Assembly (NCBI GenBank): GCA_964358485.1 | Contig: CAYHPY010000007.1 | Span: 17,273-81,272 of the forward strand | DNA from: CAYHPY01 sp964358485 | GTDB taxonomy: Bacteria; Elusimicrobiota; Elusimicrobia; UBA1565; UBA9628 | DNA: 64,000 nucleotides | Direction of reading: 5' to 3' | Shown here: piece after piece, positions 35,050 to 45,311 of the stretch | Numbering within the stretch: position 1 is the stretch's first letter | Layout of the letters: the number at the start of each line of letters is the position of its first letter | Notes under the pieces: generated by a model | Database searches by the model: none | What the model was told of the DNA's origin: nothing | What the model saw: only the letters and a program-made list of their open reading frames with translations | Translations under genes and position numbers: made by a program

Positions 35050-36331
35050 GGCCTACCGTCTTTCGCTATTGACCGTCACGACCTCGGGACGGCTGGCCCA
35101 TCATCCGGACGGATTGCTGGAGGTGGACGGAGCCGGACGCATCGTCTACGCCGGAAAATTCCGGCCCGGGGCTGGGAAGGCGGAGGACCTGCGGGGGCTG
35201 TTGGCCATTCCGGGGCTGGTCGACGCCCATTGCCACCTGAGCCAATATCCGGCGGTCGCTTCCGATGGGCTGGAACTGCTCCCTTGGCTGAAATGCCACA
35301 TCTTTCCTCTCGAGCGCTCCTTCCGGGGGGAGAAGGCGCGCCTTCCCGCGCGCCGCTTTTTCCGGGAATTGGCGGCCCACGGGACGACGACCGCCGCGGT
35401 TTACACCAGCATCTGGCCCGATTCCACCACCGTCTGTTTCGAGGAAGCGGAGCGCTCCGGCATGCGCGTCATCATGGGCAAGGTCATGATGGACCGCGGC
35501 TCCTACGACTCGGGATTTTCCGCCCACCATCCCGGGGAAAAACGCGGGGCCGTTTCTTTGACCCAGAGCGAGGCCCTGTGCCGGGTCTGGCACGGACGCG
35601 CCGACGGGCGCCTCCAGTACGCCTTCACCCCGCGCTTCGCTTTGAGCTGCAGCCCGCGCCTGATGGAAGGGGTCGGCCGCCTGGCCGCGCGTTACGGGGC
35701 CTACATCCAAACCCATCTTTCCGAGAATAAAAGGGAGGTGGCCGACGTCGAGGACGCCTTCGACCGCTCCTACGCCGAGGTCTACGAGCGGGCGGGCCTC
35801 ATCGGCCGGCGGACGATTCTGGCCCATTGCATCTGGCTCAGGGAGGCCGAGTTCCGGATTCTGGAGCGCCGCCGCCCGGCCGTGGCCCATTGCCCCAGCT
35901 CCAACGCCTTCCTGTCGAGCGGGGTCATGGACCTCGGGCGCCTGCTCAAGGGAAAAATTCCGGTGGCGCTGGGCAGCGACGTGGCGGGCGGCCCCAGCCT
36001 CTGCCTTTTCACCGAGATGAAGCAGGCGATTTTCGCCCAACGCCTGGCCCACGCCTCCGGCTTATTCGAGGGCCCCTGCCCGGTCACCGCCGAGGACGCC
36101 TTCTCCCTGGCCACTTTGGACGGAGCCCGCGCGCTTGGTCTGGAGGACCGGATCGGAAGCCTGGAGGCGGGCAAGGACGCGGACTTCGTGATTCTCGACC
36201 CCGCCGATTACGAGCCCGAGCCCGGCGCGCCGGCGGCGTCGGCCCGCGACGCGCTCTCGCGCATGATCTACCGCGCCGGCCGCTCCTCGGTGCGCGCGGC
36301 GTTCGTCCGGGGACGGAAGGTCTTCGGTTAA
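35042..36331 (+). CDS. guaD: Amidohydrolase, probably guanine deaminase
   Basis: 429 aa TIM-barrel metal hydrolase. Zinc ligands: H-x-H in VDAHCHLSQYP (about residue 65), H in IQTHLSENKREV, H in ILAHCIWLREAEF, D in LGSDVAGGPSLCLF. The QTHLSEN and SDVAGG blocks are those of guanine deaminase, which turns guanine into xanthine. The ATG lies inside the XdhC-MocA gene end, so the two are coupled; xanthine dehydrogenase would be the next step. Other cyclic amidine deaminases (5-methylthioadenosine/SAH type) are the main alternative. Confidence 0.8.
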   Translation: MSEAYRLSLLTVTTSGRLAHHPDGLLEVDGAGRIVYAGKFRPGAGKAEDLRGLLAIPGLVDAHCHLSQYPAVASDGLELLPWLKCHIFPLERSFRGEKARLPARRFFRELAAHGTTTAAVYTSIWPDSTTVCFEEAERSGMRVIMGKVMMDRGSYDSGFSAHHPGEKRGAVSLTQSEALCRVWHGRADGRLQYAFTPRFALSCSPRLMEGVGRLAARYGAYIQTHLSENKREVADVEDAFDRSYAEVYERAGLIGRRTILAHCIWLREAEFRILERRRPAVAHCPSSNAFLSSGVMDLGRLLKGKIPVALGSDVAGGPSLCLFTEMKQAIFAQRLAHASGLFEGPCPVTAEDAFSLATLDGARALGLEDRIGSLEAGKDADFVILDPADYEPEPGAPAASARDALSRMIYRAGRSSVRAAFVRGRKVFG

Positions 36332-36348
36332 GCCCCCCGCGAGCGGAA

Positions 36349-36377
36349 TTGACCCTGCAAACGAGAAACCCTACAAT
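36349..36377 (+). promoter_or_regulatory. Sigma-70 promoter TTGACC-N17-TACAAT, predicted leaderless
   Basis: -35 TTGACC 36349-36354 and -10 TACAAT 36372-36377 with 17 bp between. The GTG start codon of the next gene is at 36384, where transcription should begin, so no ribosome site is possible. Confidence 0.7.
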
Positions 36378-36383
36378 ATCGGC

Positions 36384-37847
36384 GTGAACACGGCTGTGCC
36401 TGGCCACGACGACGACTTCATCGTCGGGGCCGAGGCCTTCGCGCAGCGTTACCGGGGCCACGCGGCGTTCAGGCTTTTACGCTTCTACCTGAGGTGTTCC
36501 GTCGAGGAGCTCGAGACCCTCGCCAAGTTCGCCTACTGCGCGTGCCTTCCCTCGAACACGATCCCAATCCAAGAGAGCCTCGCCAGGACCGTTTTCGGCT
36601 TGGTGACGATGCCCGCCTATTACTTTCTCAAGAAGAGCTGGCTCTGGAGCCCGGCGGCCAAGACGGAGTTCGCGCTCGAGACGATCGACCCTCCTTATTT
36701 CGAGGCGTGGTTCTCCCGGCTCTACGAGAACCTTCCGGGCTCCAAGCGCCTGTCCCCGCGCTCCCCCGAACTGTTCGACCGCTCGGATCTGTCGTTGCCC
36801 TGCGGCGCCTCGGTCTGCCTCGGCGACCTCGCCCGGCTGATGTTTGTCGCGCCGCTGCTGGCCCCGGCTTTGGTCGCTCTGAGCATGGCGGTCCGCCTCA
36901 ACCTGCTCAAAACCTGCCGGCAGGCCGTCGCCGCCTACACCACCTACCGCGGGTATTTCAGGCGATTTCCATGCCGGCATTTCATCACCTTCGACGACTA
37001 TCCGAACCACCCGGCGCGGCGCATCGCCTTTCGCCAGGCCTGCGACGGAGAGCTGATCGCCATTCAAAACGGAGAGCGCGGCCACCTGCCCCAGCTCGCC
37101 TACGGCTGCGCGGACCGCTACTTCCTCTTCGGCCCCAAATTCATCGAGATCATGAAGGGCCTGAAAGCCGATGTCGGACGGTACGAGCCCGTCGGCGCCC
37201 TCTGCCTCAATCAGCGCTACGGTCTTTACCTGGAGGAGACCTCCCGCGGCGTTCCCGAGACCCGGTACGACGTGCTGTTCGTCGACCAGGGCGTGTCGCC
37301 GCACAACGGCACCCCGGCCTACTACACCGAGGCTTTGCTGCGAATCCTTGAGAACCTGGCCAAATTCCATCGCCTCCATCCCGGGGTGCGGTTGTTTTAC
37401 CAGCTTCGCCATTACGATGAGGCGAGCCGCTTCCATCAAGAGGCCGTCCTGGCGATGCTCAACGGCCGCTTCCCCGGAGTCTTCGGGGTGCTGGGCAACG
37501 ATGGTCGCGGCGAGAGCTACCGAAACATCCTGCACGCCAATCTGACCGTGACGTTCGAGTCCACGCTGGGATTTGAGGCCCTCATGCTGGGCCGCAAGGC
37601 TTTATTCGTGAACTATTCCGGCAATCCCGGCGAGACGATGTGCTCGGATGAGCGCTACCAAATCGAAGACCCTTCCGCGGACTATGGCCGATTCGAGGAG
37701 GCCGTGACCCGGCTGCTGGCTTGCGAGCCCGGAGAGGTGCCCGCCGTGGCGCGCGAGCGGCATTTCGCCTTCGACGGCAAAGTTCAGGAGAGGATCGCCG
37801 CCGCGTTATCCGGCAGCCGCGCGCGCGCGGCTGCCGCCGTCGTTTGA
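36384..37847 (+). CDS. Surface carbohydrate biosynthesis protein, glycosyltransferase-like (putative)
   Basis: 487 aa from GTG 36384. No signal peptide; one or two hydrophobic helices (LARLMFVAPLLAPALVALSMAV, about residues 150-172). The second half looks like a GT-B style C-terminal domain: YDVLFVDQGVSPH, a helix-rich segment and ANLTVTFESTLGFEALMLGRKALFV, similar to capsule or surface-carbohydrate transferases. The acceptor and donor are unknown. It heads an operon with a methyltransferase and a small lipoprotein gene. Confidence 0.6.
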   Translation: MNTAVPGHDDDFIVGAEAFAQRYRGHAAFRLLRFYLRCSVEELETLAKFAYCACLPSNTIPIQESLARTVFGLVTMPAYYFLKKSWLWSPAAKTEFALETIDPPYFEAWFSRLYENLPGSKRLSPRSPELFDRSDLSLPCGASVCLGDLARLMFVAPLLAPALVALSMAVRLNLLKTCRQAVAAYTTYRGYFRRFPCRHFITFDDYPNHPARRIAFRQACDGELIAIQNGERGHLPQLAYGCADRYFLFGPKFIEIMKGLKADVGRYEPVGALCLNQRYGLYLEETSRGVPETRYDVLFVDQGVSPHNGTPAYYTEALLRILENLAKFHRLHPGVRLFYQLRHYDEASRFHQEAVLAMLNGRFPGVFGVLGNDGRGESYRNILHANLTVTFESTLGFEALMLGRKALFVNYSGNPGETMCSDERYQIEDPSADYGRFEEAVTRLLACEPGEVPAVARERHFAFDGKVQERIAAALSGSRARAAAAVV

Positions 37848-37869
37848 AACCTTGAATCGAGGAGCCCCC

Positions 37870-38784
37870 ATGTCCAAGCACCACGTCGAAACCCGCAAGA
37901 TCTACGAGCGGCAGCACGCCCGGCTGGCCGCCGATCAGGCCGCCAAGAAGCGCATTTACGGGATTTACGAGACCAATACGCTCGGTCTCAAGGCGGGGTG
38001 GTTCGCGGGCAAGGAGGCGCTCGACGCCGGCTGCGGCAACGTCGGCGCCCTGGTCGTGCGCCTGGCCAAGCTTGGGGTCAAGCGGGTCCACGCCGTCGAC
38101 ATCGGCGCGGAGTGGATCCCGAAAATGAGAGATTCTCTCAAGAAGTCCGGGGTGCCCGTCGGCAAGTACGAGCTCAAGCCGGGGAGCGTGCTTGATTTGC
38201 CCTACGGGGACGGCCGCTTTGATTTTGTCGCCATCAACGGCGTGCTGATCCATCTCCAAAACATCCCGGAGATCATGCGAGGGTTTTCCGAAGGGGCGCG
38301 CGTCGTCAAAAAGGGGGGCTACTATTTCACCTCCTACGGGCCTTGCGGCGGCCTGATCCAAGGCGCGATCTTCCCGGCCATTCGACGCTATTATCGGGAG
38401 AACGGGGAGTTCAAAGCCTTCATAGACAAGATCAGCCCCGAAACCATTCACGCCGCCATCGACAAAATCTGCGCCGACTCGCTCACCCACGCGGGGGAGG
38501 CCTTCGACGCCGCCTTTCTAAAAGGACTCTTCGGCGTCGATTTCTGCGTGTTCCTCCAAAACTACATCCAGGCCCCCACCTGGCTCTCCAACGAGTGCAC
38601 CCCGGAATTCGTCGAGGAGCTCTACAAGGCCCACGGGTTCTCGGACGTCAGGCGCCTCAACCACTTCTCCAAGCGCAGCGACGTGCGCAAGTTCTTCGCG
38701 CCGCTCCATTATGACCGCGACTACCCCTTGGCGCGGGTCCTCTACGGCCAGGGTTACGTCCAATACGTGGGCCGCAAGGGCTGA
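37870..38784 (+). CDS. Class I SAM-dependent methyltransferase
   Basis: 304 aa from ATG 37870 preceded by GAGGAG. Motif I is ALDAGCGNVGALVVRL (about residue 48), then VHAVDIGAEWI, DLPYGDGRFDFVAINGVL and a post-domain helical cap (YYRENGEFKAFIDKISPET). Methyltransferase_11/UbiE-like, with a downstream extension seen in carbohydrate- and lipid-modifying members. The substrate is unknown; the neighbour suggests surface glycan. Confidence 0.82.
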   Translation: MSKHHVETRKIYERQHARLAADQAAKKRIYGIYETNTLGLKAGWFAGKEALDAGCGNVGALVVRLAKLGVKRVHAVDIGAEWIPKMRDSLKKSGVPVGKYELKPGSVLDLPYGDGRFDFVAINGVLIHLQNIPEIMRGFSEGARVVKKGGYYFTSYGPCGGLIQGAIFPAIRRYYRENGEFKAFIDKISPETIHAAIDKICADSLTHAGEAFDAAFLKGLFGVDFCVFLQNYIQAPTWLSNECTPEFVEELYKAHGFSDVRRLNHFSKRSDVRKFFAPLHYDRDYPLARVLYGQGYVQYVGRKG

Positions 38785-38785
38785 A

Positions 38786-39121
38786 ATGAAAACAATCCGG
38801 CGTTTGAGTCTTTTGGCCGCCGCCTTCTGGGTCGCCGCCTGCGGCAAGCCCGTCCCCACCGAGCAAAAGGAGCTCATCGGAACTTGGCGGGGCCCCGGCG
38901 TGACCTTGTCCATCGCGGCCGACGGCCGGCTTGAACACGAGACCAAGGATGGGCGGTCCACCACGAAACTCTCGGCCCCGATCCAGGAGTACCGCGCCGA
39001 CGGCTTCAAGGCGGGCCTGCCCTTTCTAGCCAAGGATTTCAAGCTCGAAAAGCCTCCCCATGAAGAGGCGGGCGTTTGGAAAATGACGGTGAACGCGGTG
39101 GAGTTGGCCCGAGACCGATAG
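38786..39121 (+). CDS. Small lipoprotein, unknown function
   Basis: 111 aa beginning one base after the methyltransferase stop. Signal with lipobox V-A-A-C (C19 in FWVAACGKP). The mature part has a lipocalin-like or DUF-type beta pattern (ELIGTWRGPGVTLSIAADGRLEHE), seen in small periplasmic lipoproteins that begin L-x-G-x-W. Function not known. Confidence 0.7.
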   Translation: MKTIRRLSLLAAAFWVAACGKPVPTEQKELIGTWRGPGVTLSIAADGRLEHETKDGRSTTKLSAPIQEYRADGFKAGLPFLAKDFKLEKPPHEEAGVWKMTVNAVELARDR

Positions 39122-39139
39122 GACCCTGCCGGCCCGCGC

Positions 39140-39168
39140 TTGACGCAAGCCCAAGGGGGGGCTACACT
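39140..39168 (+). promoter_or_regulatory. Sigma-70 promoter TTGACG-N17-TACACT, predicted leaderless
   Basis: -35 TTGACG 39140-39145 and -10 TACACT 39163-39168, 17 bp apart. The ATG of the next gene is at 39175, seven bases after the -10, so the mRNA should start at the AUG itself. Confidence 0.7.
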
Positions 39169-39174
39169 GCGAAG

Positions 39175-39996
39175 ATGACCGGGGTTTTAATTCTGGCGGC
39201 CGGGGTATTTTGGGCCTGGGTTCCGGGCAAGGCCTGCGCGGCGCCCGCCGGCGCGCTCTATGAACCCATCCGGGACTTGCCGCGCCACTCCTCCGCGACC
39301 GTGGCCCAGGCGCGCGGCCAGGGCAAGAGGGTTTTGATCGAAGTGGGAACCGACCAGTGCGTGTGGACCCGCCGGCTGGACGGCTTGCTCAACAGCGACG
39401 CGCAGGTCGCCGGAATGTTGGGAAGTCTATTCATCCACATGCGCGTTCCCCCGGAGGCTCTGGGGCAGGAAGGGACCTTTCTTTCCCGCCTTCCGAGGCC
39501 GGAGGGCGTTCCGCACCTCTATATCCTGGATGAGGAGGGGGGGCTCCTGGTCTCCCAAGAGACCGGGGCCTTGGAGTCGGGCCAGGGGCATGACCGCGGG
39601 AAGGTGCTGGATTTTCTCACCCAATGGGCGCCCGAGTCGCCGGAGGCCGCGGCGACGGCCAATGCGTCGCTTGAAATGATCCCCGCGGCCGCGGGGCTCG
39701 ACGCCGAGGAGATTCGCGCCTCGGAACTGCCCGTCGTCGTCTTGTTTTACGCGGAGGGCGCTCCCCTGGAAATGAAGCGTCTTGCCGCCCTGGAGGATTC
39801 GGCCGACCGGTACTTCGGGAAAGTCAATTTTTTCCGGATCGAAGCGGCCGCCGCCAAGCGGGCGGGCAAGCTTCCCAAGGAGGCGGCCGCCACGCCCTAT
39901 CTGCTGTTTATCCAGGACGGCAAGCGCCGGGGGCGGACTCTGCCGAAGGGGGCGCAGGGGGAGCCGGCCAAGGTCCTGGAAGCCTGGCTCAAGTAA
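39175..39996 (+). CDS. Exported tandem thioredoxin-fold protein with single-cysteine site
   Basis: 273 aa. Signal peptide (ends ACAAP). First thioredoxin-like domain (about residues 30-160) has VLIEVGTDQCVWTRRLDGLL: the DUF899/thioredoxin_7-type D-x-x-C-x-x-C is C-V-W-T, leaving one cysteine. A second domain (about 175-273) begins LPVVVLFYAEGAPLEMKRLAAL with no cysteines. It may bind glutathione or metals, or act as a chaperone. Own promoter with the ATG at the predicted +1. Confidence 0.65.
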   Translation: MTGVLILAAGVFWAWVPGKACAAPAGALYEPIRDLPRHSSATVAQARGQGKRVLIEVGTDQCVWTRRLDGLLNSDAQVAGMLGSLFIHMRVPPEALGQEGTFLSRLPRPEGVPHLYILDEEGGLLVSQETGALESGQGHDRGKVLDFLTQWAPESPEAAATANASLEMIPAAAGLDAEEIRASELPVVVLFYAEGAPLEMKRLAALEDSADRYFGKVNFFRIEAAAAKRAGKLPKEAAATPYLLFIQDGKRRGRTLPKGAQGEPAKVLEAWLK

Positions 39997-40032
39997 CGGC
40001 CGGAGGCTCTCCCAGGCCACCCCCCCCTCGCG

Positions 40033-40076
40033 CCCCTCTGCGATGTGTCCGTTATAACGAACACATCACAGAGGGG
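40033..40076. promoter_or_regulatory. 44-bp near-perfect palindrome upstream of the XRE gene
   Basis: The arms CCCCTCTG..ATGTGT..CGTTA and their complements pair at all but two positions, centred on CGTTATAACG (40050-40059). The right arm supplies the GAGGGG ribosome site of the XRE gene (ATG 40082) and is followed by TTTT. This fits an autoregulatory operator best. As RNA it could also fold and hide the ribosome site or terminate the upstream transcript. Confidence 0.65.
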
Positions 40077-40081
40077 TTTTG

Positions 40082-40591
40082 ATGGAACCGGAAGGGGGGT
40101 TCGTTCGTATATATAGTATGGGCTCTTTGACCTATGTATCGCATGCCGATCGCCGCGCTCTGAGGAAGGGATTTATCCTGGCCGGCCGCGTACCGAAGGA
40201 TGTCTTGCTGACCCCCGGACGCCTGCTCAGGGCGGTGCGCTCTTCCTTGGCGATGAGCCAATTGGAGTTATCCAGGCGCTCCGGAATTCGGCGGGCCCAT
40301 ATTTGCCAACTGGAGGCCGAGGTTGGAAACAACGTCGAGTGGCGGACGCTCCGGCGTCTTATGGCCGCGATGTTTTGCGACATCGTTCTTCTGGCGCGCA
40401 GGCGGGTCAATCCGCGGGATATCATGCCCGACGGGGAGGTCGGCAAACCCTACAGCCGCGTTGATTGGACGCAGGCGCCCCGAGCCGCCGGCGCCGAACT
40501 TGGGGAGCCGGCGGCGATTGGCTCGCGCCGTCCGCGCCGCCTCCCAAAGGGGCGAGTGCGCCCGCATTACTTGGATGATCTTCTCGAATAG
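40082..40591 (+). CDS. XRE-family HTH regulator
   Basis: 169 aa from ATG 40082. Helix-turn-helix at about residues 45-100 (LLRAVRSSLAMSQLELSRRSGIRRAHICQLEAE, then VEWRTLRRLMAAMFCD). Flanking regions are basic and probably disordered. It resembles antitoxin-type Xre proteins, but no toxin gene is adjacent. The 44-bp palindrome overlapping its ribosome site suggests strong autorepression, and the 15-bp dyad at 40604-40618 before the YtxH promoter may be a second target. Confidence 0.75.
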   Translation: MEPEGGFVRIYSMGSLTYVSHADRRALRKGFILAGRVPKDVLLTPGRLLRAVRSSLAMSQLELSRRSGIRRAHICQLEAEVGNNVEWRTLRRLMAAMFCDIVLLARRRVNPRDIMPDGEVGKPYSRVDWTQAPRAAGAELGEPAAIGSRRPRRLPKGRVRPHYLDDLLE

Positions 40592-40603
40592 CTTGGATTT
40601 TGG

Positions 40604-40618
40604 GGTAAAAGTTTTACC
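40604..40618. promoter_or_regulatory. 15-bp perfect dyad GGTAAAAGTTTTACC
   Basis: Perfect 7-1-7 dyad ending three bases before the -35 of the YtxH-like gene promoter. Position suits an activator or repressor site. No T-run follows, so it is not an obvious terminator of the XRE gene. Confidence 0.5.
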
Positions 40619-40621
40619 GGC

Positions 40622-40650
40622 TTGACATTTCCCGGCCGGGGGTCTAAACT
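40622..40650 (+). promoter_or_regulatory. Sigma-70 promoter TTGACA-N17-TAAACT
   Basis: -35 TTGACA 40622-40627 and -10 TAAACT 40645-40650, 17 bp apart. Drives the small YtxH-like gene, whose ATG at 40680 is preceded by GGGAGG. Confidence 0.78.
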
Positions 40651-40679
40651 AGACGGAGATTTCGCACCGGGAGGTTCTT

Positions 40680-40850
40680 ATGGCTGACGAAGAAGGCGGC
40701 GTGCTGGGAGTGATGTTGTTTCTGGGGGGCTTGGCCGCGGGCGCCGCGCTCGGGACCTTGTTCGCCCCGCGGACGGGAGAGGAAACGCGCGAGCTGTTGG
40801 GGGATTGGCTGAGGGAAAAGCGCCTCCTGAAATCCCTCGACGAAGCCTGA
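40680..40850 (+). CDS. YtxH-like small membrane-associated protein, 56 aa
   Basis: Reads MADEEGGVLGVM, then a glycine/alanine-rich hydrophobic helix (LFLGGLAAGAALGTLFAP) and RTGEETRELLGDWLREKRL. The hydrophobic G-A helix followed by F-A-P-x-[ST]-G-x-E-T-R is the signature of YtxH/general stress-type proteins. GGGAGG lies six bases before the ATG and a strong promoter is upstream, so this is a real gene despite its size. It ends 1 bp before the convergent S9 peptidase gene end. Probably stress-related; partner unknown. Confidence 0.8.
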   Translation: MADEEGGVLGVMLFLGGLAAGAALGTLFAPRTGEETRELLGDWLREKRLLKSLDEA

Positions 40851-40851
40851 G

Positions 40852-42818
<1,967 letters not shown>

Positions 42819-42819
<1 letters not shown>

Positions 42820-44123
42820 TATTTTTTCCTCAACGCTTCGGCCAGTTCTTCCGCCCCCGAAAGCCGTTCCTCCCCCGTCTTTAAATCTTTTATTTTGACC
42901 TTATGCGCCGCCGCTTCATCCGGTCCGATGATCAAGGCGTAGCGGGCGCGCGTGGCGTCGGCGTATTTGAACTGGGCTTTGAGCTTGGCCTGCCCCGGAA
43001 ACACGTCCACCGAGAGGCCTTCCCGCCGAAGCTTGGCCGCCAAGGCCAGGCATTGGGCGCGCAATTCCTCCGCGAAAACGATCACGCACGCGTCCGGGCC
43101 TTCGCCGCCTTCCGCGCCCGGGGCCGCTTCCAGGAGCAGCATCAGGCGCTCGAAGCCGATGGAGCCGCCGCAGGCCGGCACCTTGGGGCCGCCGAATTGG
43201 GACACGAGGCCGTCGTAGCGGCCGCCTCCCCCGAGGGAGCCGGCCAGTCCGGGATGGCGGAATTCAAAGACCGGTCCCGTGTAGTAATCGAAGCCCCGCA
43301 CCAAAGAGGGGGAAAATTGAAATTTGGTCGAGCCGTCCCCGCATTCCCGGAGCAGGGCTAGAATTCTCTCGAGGGCTTTGCCGGGCTCCGGGGCGGCCCT
43401 GGAGAAGGCCTCGAGGTCCGCGCCTTCGGCCAGCACGGATTTTTCGAGGCGGTCGGCGGAGTCCTTGCCCAGGGCCAGCTCCAGCTCGGCCAGGACCGCG
43501 CTTCGCTCCATTTTGTCCAGCTTGTCCAATAGGACGCAGGCCGCTCCCCGCTTCTCGGGGGGCACGCCGGCCTCGTCGAGCGCGGCGGAGAGGAGGCGCC
43601 GGTCGTTGATCACCACCGTGGTCTCCCGGACGCCGAGCTCTCCCAGGGCCGCGCTCATCGCCGAAATGACCTCCACCTCGTTCTGGGGGTGCTCCGAGCC
43701 TAGGACGTCCACGTCGCACTGCAGAAATTCGCGGTAGCGGCCCTTTTGCGCCCGCTCCGCGCGCCAGACCGAACCGATCTGGAAGGCCTTGAAGGGATGG
43801 GGCAGTTCGCCCTGGTGTTTGGCGTAAAAGCGGGAGAGGGGCAAGGTCAGGTCGAAGCGCAGTCCCAGATCGGCCAAGTCGGAGCTCCCCTGGGCCAACT
43901 CCAGCTTTTCGCCGCGCTTGAGGATCTTGAAAATCAACTTTTCGTTCTCGCCGCCGCCCTTGCCGAGCAGAACCTCCAGGTCCTCCACCCCGGAGGTCGT
44001 GATGCGCGAGAACCCGAAAGAACGGTAGACCCGGGAGATGGCTTCCTGGGCCCGGGCGCGCAAAGCCGCCGCCTGGGGGCCGAAATCGCGAAAACCGGAG
44101 GGGGGGGTGGTTGAAATGCCCAT
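42819..44123 (-). CDS. hisS: Histidyl-tRNA synthetase
   Basis: 434 aa class II synthetase. Motif 1 region (GFRDFGPQ), motif 2 (FKAFQIGSVWRAERAQKGRYREFLQCDVDVLG), the HisA blocks RGFDYYTGPVFEF and AGSLGGGGRYDGLV, and motif 3 (GGSIGFERLM), followed by the C-terminal anticodon domain with CVIVFAEELRAQCLALAAKLR. Charges tRNA-His. Start ATG 44123; divergent from the PorV-like gene with a 90-bp gap. Confidence 0.95.
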
Positions 44124-44199
44124 GGAGGCGCTATTTTAGCTTATGATTCCGACAGTTTTCGAGGGGGGGCCGGTTATTCTTTTCTTAACATCTTCCTCT

Positions 44200-44205
44200 T
44201 ATAAT
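44200..44205 (+). promoter_or_regulatory. Candidate -10 box TATAAT before the surface-protein operon
   Basis: A perfect TATAAT ends eight bases before the ATG at 44214; the -35 position (44177-44182, TTCTTT) is poor. If used, the 15-kb operon transcript would be leaderless or nearly so. The region 44160-44213 is otherwise pyrimidine-rich. Confidence 0.45.
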
Positions 44206-44213
44206 CAGGGGGC

Positions 44214-45311
44214 ATGCGCGGCCTGCTTTTTTCCCTCCTCCTTTTGGCCCCCGCCGTCTCCCATTCGGCACTGGCCTCCGGCTCCGGGCGGACCGGGGCC
44301 AATTTTCTCAGAATCGGCGTCGGCCCCCGTCCCGCCGGCATGGGCGAGGCTTTCGTCGGCTTGGCCGACGACGTCAACGCCGTCGGCTACAACCCCGCGG
44401 GGCTTTCCCTGTTGTCCCGGCAGGAACTGACCTTCATGCACAACGAGTACTTCGCCGGCGTCCGGCAGGAATGGATGGCCTACGCCGTGCCCTCGGAAAA
44501 ATTCGGGACCGTGGCCCTGTCCGCCAATCTCGTCCAGGTGGAGGCGTTTTCCGGCTTCGATCAAAACGACCAACCCACCGCCGAAACCTCCGCCTCCGAC
44601 TCCGCCTACGGGGCGGCCTGGGGCAAGCGCTGGGGGCCGATCGGCGCGGGCGCGGGCGTCAAATTCATCCGGTCCCGGCTGGATCAAAACCGGTCCAGCG
44701 CGGCCGCGCTGGACGCCGGCCTGCTTTACGATACGGATCTCGACGGGCTCCGGGCCGGGCTTTCCGTTCAAAACCTCGGGAGCAAAGCTCGTTTTATCTC
44801 CGAGGACTACGACCTCCCCCGCTCGGTCCGCGCGGGTGTGTCCTACAAGCCTTTCGGGCGCAAGCCCCGCGACCGGGGGGACCTGACCTTGCTGGCCGAC
44901 ATGGCCGCCTACGGAGACGAGGACCCCTATGTCTCGGTCGGCGGGGAATATCTCTGGTCGGACCTGATGGCCTTCCGGACCGGCTGGCGCTCGGATTCCG
45001 AGAGCGGGACGGGCTTGTCGTTCGGGGTCGGACTTTACTTCAATCATGGCGGCTCTTCCACAAGACCCGAGTTGATCTTCGATTACGCTTTCGTTGATTT
45101 CGGCCTGCTTTCCCATGTCCACCGCGCCGCGTTCACCTTGAAATTCGGAAAGCCCGCCGGAAAGCCCCGCTCTGCGTCGTCCGAGAAAGACGCCCGCCCC
45201 CGGCGATCCCGGCGGGCGGCCGCTCCCGAACCCAAAATCGGGGAAGAAACCGTCCCTGAACAACCGGCCCGGGTCCCGCCCGCCGCCGAGGAGGGAATAT
45301 GGGTCCGTTGA
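44214..45311 (+). CDS. PorV/PorQ family (UPF0164) outer-membrane beta-barrel
   Basis: 365 aa. Signal peptide (ends ALA, about residue 21), then the family hallmark TGANFLRIGVGPRPAGMGEAFVGLADDVNAVGYNPAGLS, alternating barrel strands to about residue 305 (HRAAFTLKFG), and a basic proline-rich tail of about 55 residues (RPRRSRRAAAPEP). PorV is the outer-membrane shuttle of type IX secretion in Bacteroidota; UPF0164 relatives occur widely. It overlaps the first giant gene by 13 bp, so it is likely the export or anchoring partner of the giants. Confidence 0.82.
   Translation: MRGLLFSLLLLAPAVSHSALASGSGRTGANFLRIGVGPRPAGMGEAFVGLADDVNAVGYNPAGLSLLSRQELTFMHNEYFAGVRQEWMAYAVPSEKFGTVALSANLVQVEAFSGFDQNDQPTAETSASDSAYGAAWGKRWGPIGAGAGVKFIRSRLDQNRSSAAALDAGLLYDTDLDGLRAGLSVQNLGSKARFISEDYDLPRSVRAGVSYKPFGRKPRDRGDLTLLADMAAYGDEDPYVSVGGEYLWSDLMAFRTGWRSDSESGTGLSFGVGLYFNHGGSSTRPELIFDYAFVDFGLLSHVHRAAFTLKFGKPAGKPRSASSEKDARPRRSRRAAAPEPKIGEETVPEQPARVPPAAEEGIWVR

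Noticed and set aside
40033..40080. 44-bp palindrome as a simple terminator
   Set aside because: Only four Ts follow and the right arm contains the ribosome site of the next gene, so an operator is the better reading, though termination is not excluded.
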